DNA from: Chara braunii
Taxonomy: Eukaryota; Streptophyta; Charophyceae; Charales; Characeae
Direction: 5' to 3'
NCBI GenBank assembly: GCA_003427395.1
Contig: BFEA01000252.1
Span: forward strand, 1,715,822 to 1,774,852
DNA length: 59,031 bases
Shown: in pieces, positions 22,187 through 31,633 of the stretch
Layout: each line of letters begins with the position of its first letter
Numbering within the stretch: position 1 is the stretch's first letter
Notes under the pieces: generated by a model
Databases searched by the model: none
Seen by the model: only the letters and a program-made list of their open reading frames with translations
What the model was told of the DNA's origin: nothing
Translations under genes and position numbers: made by a program

Positions 22187-22729
22187 TTAGAATCGGTACG
22201 ATACATAAAAGATTAGCACGGTCCCAGCGTGGGGGCGGCCCGTATAAGAGGAAGGAGGCCCGACGGCCGAACGCTTTTCCTCAGCGGTAGCCGTCGGGCT
22301 GCACAGTTCGGGGAGCCAATATCGGCCGTGGTAGCGGGTGATCAGACACGGGAAGAAAGCAAGGCGGGGCAGGGCGCAGCAGTGAGAGGATGAGCCAAAG
22401 AGAAGATGGACCTGGCGCGAATTCGCGCCCGGTACATCCGAGGATTGGAACGACGGATTGGAGCATCGCGGGTGAGGCAGCGTGATAGTGACCAAGGCAG
22501 TGAGGCACAACGCTGCAGCGGAGTAGGGGGCGACGGGCGCTGGGGGAGATAGTGGAAAAGAGGACGCACCCGGATGGATAACCGCGATAGGTGCATGCGG
22601 GGTAGGGGGAGGCTGGTGATGGCGGATAGGCGGGTGAGGCGCAGCGGGAGCGGGGCTGCTTGCGCGATACTGGGTGAAAACGGGCTGGGGGAGAGTGTAG
22701 TAGGGGGTTTTTAGATATGGCGAGTTCAA
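22187..22729 (-). other. Antisense Pro-rich ORF within U3
   Basis: A 180-codon ATG-started minus-strand frame, Pro/Ala/Ser-rich in its first half. It is repeated at 35601-36143 with one residue changed. GC-rich sequence can yield such frames by chance and no domain is recognised, so I do not call it a gene. Confidence 0.25.
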
Positions 22730-22824
22730 TGGTACAGTTAGTTCTGTGGTTAGTTGAGTAGAATAGCGGGGTAGTGAAGAAGGGGGTGCGCTGAGATGGC
22801 TATGGTAGAAATAGAGGAAAGCGA

Positions 22825-22860
22825 TATTTCGCTCGATTCCTAACGGAATCGAGCGAAATA
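22825..22860. repeat. Perfect 16-bp stem, 4-nt loop
   Basis: TATTTCGCTCGATTCC at 22825-22840 pairs perfectly with 22845-22860; the loop is TAAC. Weaker relatives follow near 23010 (CACTCGATTC/GAGTCGAGTG) and 23429 (CCCGTT/AACGGG). The copy in the 3' LTR is at 36239-36274. Confidence 0.9.
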
Positions 22861-25051
22861 AAGTCGTAGACTGTGTTTTCGTGGCACTGCGACTTAGACT
22901 GTGGAGTTAGTTCTTGCAATAGGTTCGTAGAAAGGTAGGTAGATGAGAGAAGATGGTGCGCGGGCTATGGCGGAGGGGAGGAAAACCAGAAAGAAGAAGT
23001 TGAAAGAGCACTCGATTCTTGGTGGAGTCGAGTGGGGAAGGCACTATAGTTGAGATTTGAGGGTAGGGCGAGTCGGATCATGCGGTTAGTTTGCGTGTTA
23101 GAATGTTGTGTAGTGAAGCAGGAGTGAGTGTGCCTGCGAGGAGGGTGTAGAGGAAGGAGGAAGATGGGTGAATGAACCTAGTGCGGATTCGCGCCAGGTG
23201 CGCCCAAGGATGGGGATGGTGGAAAAACGTTCCACTTCGGCCGATAGTTGATGAAGGCGGGCAGGAGAAGGGGCTAGACAGGTGTTTTTAGGTATGGTGA
23301 ATCCGAATCTGTCGTCGGACAGGGGTAAAAGTTAGTAATAAGAAAGTTAATAAGAAAAGTCAGTGAGCCAAAGATATGGCCAAGTGGGGAGAGAAGCGAG
23401 GGTGAAGAAGGTCATTCCCACCCGTTTCTGAGTGAGAACGGGCAAACCAAGGAGCAAGTCGGGGGTTTTTGGACGCCGCGAGTTCCATGATGCAGTCGGT
23501 TTCAGCGATGAGGGAGTGGATTGGGCGCTCTACGAACTATGGGCTGCGTGGAGCTATGGAGTAGGAAGAAGAAAGGGGGACGAAGCAAACTTACCTTGCT
23601 TACCTTTGAGCGGATTCAAAGGAAAGGAGTGTGTGCATAGGGGTTTTGGCGAGCACGAGCAAGATGGCTTCGGGAGATATCGCAATAAGGCTTTTGATTT
23701 AGCAATGCAGTAGTCTGAGGTCGCGCCTGGTATATTGGCTTTGCAAATAAGCCTGGCCATGGTGTTGGCCAGGTACCTTCGCCACTGGGAACGGCTACGC
23801 GGGGAGTAGGTGAGGAGGTAACGCTTTCGAGTGCACAGTGACGGGAGGCGACTACCAACTCTGGTACTTACCTACGGGCTGCAGGTTGCTTACCTCAATA
23901 GGTCGGTGGAGTAGCAAAACGGGGAGTCAAGGAGTTGCGGAGCTATCCGTTTGACTGACCCATTGTGACCCCATCAAAGCTCAGCAGCGAGAGACGGCCG
24001 TAGAGTTTGGAGCTTCACCTACGGAGCGAAGTCGTTGTCGGTTCAAGTAAGCGGAGTAATGGGGAGCAAACTATGGTGGGTCGATGGTCAGCCCACCTCC
24101 CGTCCCACCAGCTTGAGCGGTAGCAGGCCTATCGTGTAAACTGCAGGCTCATCTGCCGGTTGGTGCGCTGTTCGTTTCACAGGCCGAGCCGTCGGCAGTG
24201 GACCACAAATTGCAAGATTACCTATGGCAAGCGGGAAGGTTCTGAGAGAGGGAGGACGAGTGGGATATACGTGACGGATTGGCGGCGGCCGTAGAGGTTG
24301 CGGGCTTATCCATTGGCCATAATATTGCCTGCGTTATTAGCCTGCGCATGTGGGGAGATTGGTCGTGGGAAGCTGCAGGTTACTTGTTGACCGGCAGGGG
24401 GCAGAGGTGTGGTGTGAGGTGAGGGGATGAACTACAAGGGAGGCGTTGCTGCGAGTTGGAGGCTCGTCGGGGGGGGGGGGGGTCATTTCAGCAGTCTGAC
24501 TCTGTTGACCAAGCTGACAGTTGGCCGCCGTTGCGGGGCCCTCAGGCGATTGAAGGTAACAAGGCCCTCTCCTGCGAGTCTGAGTGCGCCCTCCTTGTAT
24601 TTGAGAGACTAAATACTTCTTCTTCTGCCCCTCTTCCTCTAAGTCTGGTCCATTGGTTCTGAGAGGAAGGCGGCAGGCGGGATTGCAACCCGTAACCCGC
24701 GTCAAGACTCTATGGGAAGTCAGCCCACCGATTGTGGGAGCCCTGCCGGAACTCAGGAGGAGTTCTGGAGGCAGGGAACTGAAAGGTAATCATTGCTTTC
24801 CCTCTATAAACCCAGATTATAACCGCTACCTGTATACCTTGCTATGTTTGACTGAGTATACTGCGTGTGTCCCTACTTTGACTTTTGGTTTGACCTTCGG
24901 CACACCAGTCAGACTAAGTAAAGGAATGTGTGCGCAATCTCAGTTTCAGTCTTTGTTGATTGCCTGAAGGCAGAGTGTGAACACAAGGGGTTGCATCTGG
25001 GGGAAGGGTGGGTGAAAGGTGGTTTTGCCTGAGGCTGACAGGGTCCCATGG

Positions 25052-25876
25052 GGTCAGACCAGTTTCCATAAGATTGGACGACCTGACCGCTGTGGTTATT
25101 TTTGAATTGCATGGAGCGTCAGACCAGTAACATAAGATTGGACGGTCCGATTGCTCTGAATTGTGAGGGTTTGACTGTCGCTGACTTTTCAAGGGCCAAA
25201 CCTGTACCATAAGATTGGAGGGTTTGGTTGCCATTTTTGATTGTGGTTTGTTCTATTTCTTTTGTTTTTGATCGAGGAGGTCGGAGCAAGTCCATAAGAT
25301 TGGACAGCTCAGCCCCTTCCTGTTTCATTCTGAGGGAGTAATTCTCGCTGAGGGCAGGGCACGTCCATAAGATTGGACGGCCTTGAACTCATGCCGCACA
25401 CAGTGGATCAGAGAGAAACGAACCTGGCAGAGGACCAGATATGTTCCATAAGATTGGACGGTCTGGCCCAATGCCTCGCACATGCTGGAACCCAAAAGGT
25501 TAAAATTTGGCTATATTCTATACTATCCTATGTATGAACAGGCTAGCCAGGCATGGGTTCCATAAGATTGGACGGTCTGGCTATAGCTTATTATGAAATG
25601 AAGAAAGTATAACTAAGAGTATAATTGAGGGTAAGACTTCGCAGGCCGGGCCTTGTTCTAAGATCAACAGCTCAGTCCTACGCCCAAGTTTTGAACACCA
25701 AGCTTAGAGAGGTATATATAATTTTGGATATTAAACAGTTCGGGGCGGCTGAGCCTTGTTCTAAGATGAACGGCTTAGTCATATGCCCGAAAGGAAGAGA
25801 GAAGTAGTTGTGCAACCTGTTCGTGTATACTCAATGGCTGAGTCAGGCAAGTTCCATAAAATTGCACGGCTTGACT
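25052..25876 (+). repeat. Array of ten hairpins with constant TAAGAT loop, 5' LTR
   Basis: Cores of the form TTCCATAAGATTGGACG recur at 25052-25088, 25119-25150, 25196-25227, 25279-25315, 25355-25385, 25432-25469, 25544-25583, about 25641-25675, 25747-25780 and 25841-25876. Each is flanked by arms that pair with each other but differ between copies: GGTCAG/CTGACC, CCAAACC/GGTTTGG, TAGCCAGGC/GTCTGGCTA, GGCTGAGCC/GGCTTAGTC, AGTCAGGC/GCTTGACT. In copy 9 the inner stem changes on both sides (GTTC/GAAC) while TAAGAT is kept. The first six copies start 67-83 bp apart. Confidence 0.85.
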
Positions 25877-27132
25877 TTATGCCATATGTAAGCTGGGTAT
25901 AAGGGAATAAGGCATCAAGAGATTACGAACTATTATCTGCCAAGTTGGCTTGGGGATGGTGAGAGTACTTACCTTTGTGGTTTGGCATTGCATGTGGCTG
26001 AGTGAGGCTACTACTTGGTTTGAGTTTCAGGTTGACAGGTAGTTGCTTTAGAGGCTCGCCTCGTGCTAGAGCGATAGGAATTAGTTCAATTTTTGCATTT
26101 CCTGAGCTAAGTTTTTTTTACTTAGATCGATTTTGCATTTTCTGGGATCTTTTGTTAAACTTGGCTTTGTATAAATTTTGGTAAGCTACTTTCTCTACGG
26201 GAAGCGCTGCCGGAATTTCTGCAAATCCAAGGAGTTAGTCAAAATTTGACTTGTCAAAGTTCAGCTTGTCTAAAGTTTATATATGACTTAGTAAAAATAT
26301 GAAAAGTCTCATTTTCTAAAGGGAGTGCTGACCATATTTTTGCTAATTCAAGGAGTTAGACAAAATTGGACTTTGGAAAGTCAAAGACTATTTTGGTTTT
26401 CATATTCGGGCGGATACAAATTTTGAAAAGACACTTTTCCTACGGGAAGCGCTGCCGAAATTTTCTTGATTTAGAGGAGTTAGATTATATTTTGACAGGT
26501 GGCGATTCTCGCGATCTACGCTGTATAGGGAAGATTGTGTCAGGGTCTACCTTTGCTTCGGGCACTGTTTAGAGGTAGACCTGGGCTTAGTTAATTGGGA
26601 TGATTTGAGTGAGATCGTGATATAGGGATTATTCTCCATGGACTTATAGGTTTAGCCTAGGGATTGACTTGTCTTGTGTTACAGGTCCTCTTGATCGTAT
26701 TGACTCAGGATTTGGACTAGTTTCAGCTTGATCCTACGAGGATCATCTTCTGTTATCACTGATAACAGGTCGGTTGCCGATTCGTCGGTTTACGATTCAA
26801 CTCCAATTCACCCCTGCCACTCAACCTAAAGGCTTTAGCCTTGTGATTGAACTGTTTTGTTGTGTTTTCACCCGGACTTTATTGAATGATCATCCAACAA
26901 AAGTACTGAGTATTTATTTAAGAGTTGCACGAGTGAGGTTTGTATGGCTAAAGCGAGGGGTATGAGTGCAAGGAATGGTTGAAGTTGACCCCATGTAGAG
27001 GGTGGACTTCTCGATGAATCTTTGATGTGATTGCAGGTGCGTTCGTGGTTCGAACTCTGGATGTGATTGTCTGCGATTACATACGTATATGGCTGAGAGG
27101 AGCCCCACTGTGACTGTGAGAAATGATCGTCC

Positions 27133-27144
27133 TATATAAATAAA
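27133..27144 (+). promoter_or_regulatory. Probable LTR TATA box
   Basis: TATATAAATAAA, conserved in the 3' LTR at 40547-40558. Transcription would start about 30 bp downstream. Inferred from the motif and its conservation only. Confidence 0.5.
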
Positions 27145-27997
27145 CCTAAGTACGTATTTGTAAGTGCCCTGAGTATTTAAGAGGCCTACTGTGAGTGTGA
27201 ATAAGGGTTAACCGGATTATGCCTCGAGAGGAAAGGAAGGTTCCCCTTTCACCCTTGCTTTTTAAAGTGTGTATGGTTGGACGTTGTAGTCCGTGGCAGC
27301 CGTCAAAGTCAAACCCATTGACTTTCGCCCAGGCCCGGAGTGGGATTTATCTCCAGGGCAGTAAGAGGCGACTGTCACCACAGATATGGACCTGTGTACC
27401 ACCCGCTCTGCACAGAGTGCAGAGGAGGGTGTGCCGTCTTCAACCGCGCATGGCGGTTGTCCAGCGCCGAGAGATTAACCCTCAAGGCGCGTGTCAGCCG
27501 ACACTTGAGTGTCGAATGCGACCCTCGAGATTAACGAGGACCGCGCGAGTACGGGTACTACATGGTACGCCATCATCGCGACTGCTTGCGTTCGTTTGCA
27601 TTGCTAGTCGATATGAGTTAGCCCTGCGTCCGCGCGGTTTTATATCAAGTCTCGCGCGCGACGCCTATCCAATTTCCGTCGGGAAGTTATGGGACGGCTA
27701 CTGAAGGGACTATGAGTGTTGTCGCGTTATTCGATGTGTGTGCGTGCGTGTGTTTTATTTTTTTGTTTGTTAGAGTGGTGTGCGGGTGGTGTGTGGGATG
27801 CGTCCTAGTCGACCGACGACGAGCCGCGCTTGGGACTTCAGCTCCCCCCAGATGTTGGTTCGCGTGCGGGTCCGATAGACATATTACCGCGCGTAGCCCC
27901 TATGCTACAGCGAACGAGAAACGCCCTCGGCTGGTCCACCTCTGCGATTGCAACCGAGTACCTTTCGTACTGTGGACTGGTAGCTCGGCGGGGATAC

Positions 27998-28092
27998 GCC
28001 CACCGAAGGGAGGTGACAACTCCCGTAAGGTGGAGGTAAGTTGTNGCCCACCGAAGGGAGGTGACAACTCCCGTAAGGTGGAGGTAAGTTGT
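27998..28092. other. Duplicated 47 bp around a single N (assembly join)
   Basis: 27998-28044 and 28046-28092 are identical and separated by one N at 28045. The 3' LTR has the sequence once (near 41412). The offset between LTR copies changes by exactly 48 here. This is best read as unmerged contig overlap. Confidence 0.9.
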
Positions 28093-28274
28093 GCCTCACG
28101 TAGGCCCTATCCTGTCGTAGGGGTTCGCGAGAGGTATGGCAGGCGCACTCGGCCGGAGCGGCCTATGGAAGCTCCATTTGCGCGTTCGTGACGAGGTTGG
28201 TCCAACTCCTGCGTGACGCGGCCGAGAGGGTCCCGCACTGCCGCGTGCAGTGCCGGACCGATGCGCCCGACAGG

Positions 28275-28292
28275 TGGCGCCGTTGCCGGGGA
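28275..28292 (+). promoter_or_regulatory. Primer-binding site, tRNA-Asp type
   Basis: TGGCGCCGTTGCCGGGGA begins 2 bp after the 5' LTR. It is the complement expected for the 3' end of plant tRNA-Asp, which primes several Ty3/gypsy lineages such as Athila. Position and sequence agree. Confidence 0.85.
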
Positions 28293-29545
28293 TAACGGTT
28301 GCCTACCGTTGTCCCTGGTGGAACGACATCCGGATACTGGATTGCGAGGAAATAGGCAAAGTGAGAAGGTTGATCAAGCGTCTACGGATTAATCGGTTGA
28401 TGGTATTGGATAGTGACCAAGTGAGGAGTAATTGTGCGAGCTCGTTTTGTTCGGTGCAGTAAGGATGGCGCGAAGGGAATGAGTTTGACTATGCGCCCAC
28501 GTACGTTGACTATGCGCGCACGTACTTCGATTATACACCTGCGTACCCTGAGTAGTACGATGGTTGTTGGAGTTGATACCCTTTCTGACCCCGATAGTTG
28601 ATGGGTTTGGGCGATGATTTGCATGTTTGACACTACTAAGGTAGGATGAGGTGGTATCAGCAAAACAAAGTGTGGATTGTGGGAGTTGGCCGTGTAAGGT
28701 GCCCATAATGGCTAAGGGAAGTTACCCGAGCGGTCAGGGATGCAATACAGCACTTTGGCTTTAGGGCGAGGCATAGAATGAGTAAAGAAGCCTACTGTGT
28801 TAGAAGCCGTTACGGGACTTCGAGGAGAGTTAGGCTAGGGATATTGAGAGTCTGTACGAGTATGAATTGGGATCCTGGAATTTGGGTTCTACGTATTTGC
28901 TCGAGTTGTGTAGCCATAAAAGTCTGAGGCTTGCTCCGCATGGTATGTTTGCAATTAGCCGTATAAGGCAGTAAAGAGATGCAGTGAGCACCGTGGTAAG
29001 GCCCCAATAGAAAGGGCTACGGGAAGTAGTAGACTTGTATGGCGCCTAATAGTGGAGGGTATACCATGTTATTTATGGTAGACCATTGCTTTGAGCCCCT
29101 CCTAGGGTCGGACCATCCACTGGAATCTATGAGTTGGAACTAAGGACCTTAGACTAATCGTGTGAGGGCACTTCTATTTGAGTTATATGTTGAACTCAGT
29201 CCTACATGCCGGATACTGTCTGAGTAAGCTTGCCTAGTGTCTGATCGTGTGAGGCTAAGTTCTTGGTGATTATAGTCCTTTGATAATTATCATTGTCAGA
29301 GATATTTATATAGGTTATGCATCTGAGGTATGCATTTGAATTATCAGTCTGCCAGGATTTATGTGAGCATCTGGAGTCCAATTATTAACCTATGGGCGTT
29401 TATATGTGTTTGGACTGCTCCTCAAATAAGGGTAGAAATGCTAGAACGCGATTATTAGCGTGGTAACTGAAAGCGTATGCTGGACATTTTTTATGTGATG
29501 GGCAGAACCCAGACCAGAGCGAAGGCAACTCAAGATGCCTTATGC
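28293..29545 (+). other. Untranslated leader of the LTR element
   Basis: No supportable ORF. A short 23-bp tandem repeat (TTGACTATGCGCSCACGTAC type, three copies) lies at 28486-28555. Confidence 0.5.
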
Positions 29546-29548
29546 TAA

Positions 29549-30169
29549 AGAAGATCCCAGTGTGAATTGCCTGTCAAGAAGGGAGATGGGTTTGAGATTT
29601 CCTTGCCAAGGCGTGTCAAGGAGGGAGAGTATATCTCTTCCTGGTGGGGCGCATTGATAGGCAAATATATTTTCGCCTGGATCGAGTCCGGTCTCGATGA
29701 TGATCAGGGATGCGCGATCGTCAGGGTGACTCTGTACGCCTCTTCCTCATTCTGGGTCGGGCATGGGGTTGAGTTGGCACTTGGGCACGGGAGCCTGCTC
29801 GCGAGGTCTTTGAGAGTGGTTGAGGCAGCCACAGTGAAGTGGGCGAAGGAAGTGTCTTGCGATGGAGAAGAGCAAGTGCTGACCCGTATAAAGATCAAGC
29901 GTGTTGAGGAGTTTGTGCTTCCGTCAGCGCCACTACGGGTCATCCTACCCGAATTTCTCATTGAGAAATGTTTTGGTGGACAGGCGAGGATAGTGGTAGC
30001 AGCTGACGCCGCTTTGAAAACACGGGAATGGGGGAGTGGGTGCTATAATGCGAGCTGGTATACGGATTGTATCTGGACCTCAGGTTTTCTCCTCCTAGTC
30101 AGTGGCTCAGGAGCATGGCTAATATGGTCGACGTATATGCTAGTTCCCATGACCCAGATGAGGGAGTAA
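29549..30169 (+). CDS. Unrecognised ORF upstream of gag
   Basis: The frame is open from just after a TAA at 29546 to TAA at 30167, about 206 codons, but it has no ATG near its start; the first possible initiator is TTG at 29567. Composition is protein-like (YISSWWGALIGKYIFAWIESG, ILPEFLIEKCFGGQARIVV). The C-terminal 30 residues (GFLLLVSGSGAWLIWSTYM) are hydrophobic enough for one membrane helix. No family is recognised. It may be a remnant of an earlier gag region or a spliced exon. Confidence 0.35.
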   Translation, partial: RRSQCELPVKKGDGFEISLPRRVKEGEYISSWWGALIGKYIFAWIESGLDDDQGCAIVRVTLYASSSFWVGHGVELALGHGSLLARSLRVVEAATVKWAKEVSCDGEEQVLTRIKIKRVEEFVLPSAPLRVILPEFLIEKCFGGQARIVVAADAALKTREWGSGCYNASWYTDCIWTSGFLLLVSGSGAWLIWSTYMLVPMTQMRE

Positions 30170-30448
30170 GAGACTGGGATGAGATTCGGGTAGCAGTAGT
30201 TAGGTAGCGAATGCCTTCTCTCCTACTAAATGCGCTTCCTTTGGCTTGGTTGTGGTCGTCTCTCTATCCATTATCGCAGTTATAAAGGTAAGCGTCAGGG
30301 TAACTAGGGGTTGAGGCCTAATTGCGTGAGTGAAAGGGTAGATAGCGTGATTTAAGTGTTAGCAGTTTGCCCTTATCTGCCTGAGCTTACTTAAATTTTT
30401 GTTTGATGATCTATTGTCCGCTTTGCGTATCAGACGACCATCAGCATC

Positions 30449-31633
30449 ATGGCGGAAGAGAGCGGCTTCGCCAAGATCCTGCGTTGGAGGAATTCGTGTC
30501 AGATGAAGGTGTTGTTGTGCGAAGCACTGCGAGAGTCAATGCTGCCAGACCTCCGTGCTTTGTTGTTCCAAGGAAGGAACTTGTCTGACTTCCTACATGA
30601 CTTTCAGGGCTTCATCCTTATGAAGAAGTGGGACGAGAGGGCAATGAGGTGCATGTTTCTGCTGTTTGTTTGTGAAAGACTAAGTGAGGAGGTATATACC
30701 CTCAAGCAGGAGTCGAAAACGTGGGATGAATTGGTGCGTTCCTTAAGGCTAAGATTCCCAGAAGATGGAATAGAAGGCCCACGTGGGGAATGCTCTGTGC
30801 CACCAGTTGCGGGCGCACCATCGCAGGCGGAGTTAAGTGGGTTACAAAGACAAGTAGGGGTATTGGAGGAGAGGTTAGAACAACTGGAAGAGGCAAGGAA
30901 GGGTAAGCGGAAGGTTTTAGAAGACTCCCCAAGTAAGCCGGCTGGCCAGCGTGAAGGAGGAGTGGAAAAGGGTGGCCAGGAATCGCCCCTCTCGATAGGA
31001 ACCCCAAAGAAGCAAGCCAGTGTTCAGGCGAGGGACAAAGGCAAGAGAGAGGATAAGATAAAGGAGGAGCATGGACCTCTCAAGTTAACAAAGGCGCAGC
31101 GGAAAGTGAGGAACCTCGCTCAGGGCAGTCAAGGTACCGAAAAGGGACAGAGTTCGCAGCGAGTAGCGGCTACACCGCAAGAGAGGGAAGGCGAGGCAAG
31201 ACCAAGGGGGCCTCCTCTGATCGAGCAAGCATTACATTGGCAGTGGACGTCGGGTAACCGAATGAACTTGTGGCCGGCACACAGTCCTTATATGCCCTGG
31301 GCGCAAAGCAATTATATGGGCCCTTGGACGAACATGATGCCCCGTGGGCCCCCGCCAGTCCAAATCCAACCCGTCGGACCGTCGTGGCCACCGATACAGC
31401 ACGCTTCGCAGGACAGTATGACAGGTGGAAGGGGCCAAAGGCAGGCAGTTGGAAGGGGCCGAGGGGATGGCGGGCGTGGCACTATGGGTCGATGAGATGG
31501 TGGGCGTGGCAATACGGGCTGTAGAGATGGTGGACGCGGCAATAAAGGTCGTGGGAATGACAGGCAAGGCGCCGAAGGTCGCGACAGGGGCCAGCGAAAC
31601 CATAAGTGGGGCTCAAAGAAGAAAGGGGCATGA
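30449..31633 (+). pseudogene. gag: Gag-like protein of the LTR element, one in-frame stop
   Basis: Gag packages the element RNA into cytoplasmic particles. The ATG at 30449 opens 348 codons to TGA at 31493. The same frame then continues as an RGG-type tail (DGGRGN, NDRQGAEGRDRGQRNHKWG, SKKKG) to TGA at 31631, so the first stop probably replaced an Arg or similar codon. Residues 1-115 have the helical, Trp-containing look of a retrotransposon gag core (FLHDFQGFILMKKWDERAM ... TWDELVRSLRLRF). A heptad coiled coil follows (about 128-150, LQRQVGVLEERLEQLEEA), then a Lys-rich linker and a Pro/Met/Trp-rich stretch. No CCHC knuckle is seen; the RGG tail may bind RNA instead. Recognition is by architecture, not a search. 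Confidence 0.6.

Larger units (their letters stand above)
21060..28272 (+). repeat. 5' LTR, about 7.2 kb
   Basis: TG...CA ended, with TGTCGG/CCGACA as terminal inverted repeat. Length is 7213 bp, or 7165 after removing a 48-bp assembly duplication at 27998-28092. It contains a 16-bp-arm stem-loop (22825-22860), the hairpin array (25052-25876) and a TATA box (27133-27144). By this TATA box, U3 is about 6.1 kb and R-U5 about 1.1 kb. Short ORFs on both strands are not recognisable as proteins. Confidence 0.9.

Noticed and set aside
21865-22290. 141-codon plus-strand ORF in the 5' LTR
   Set aside because: The matching frame in the 3' LTR is stopped early (by 35533), and no domain is seen.
25052-25876. 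CRISPR-like array (short repeat with ~60-bp unique spacers)
   Set aside because: Repeat arms vary and spacers are irregular; it lies in both LTRs of a eukaryotic retroelement. The covarying hairpin reading explains it better.
26990-27110. tRNA-like GGTTCGAACTC in the LTR
   Set aside because: No cloverleaf can be drawn around it; other TTCGAA words near 44270 and 44490 fail the same test.
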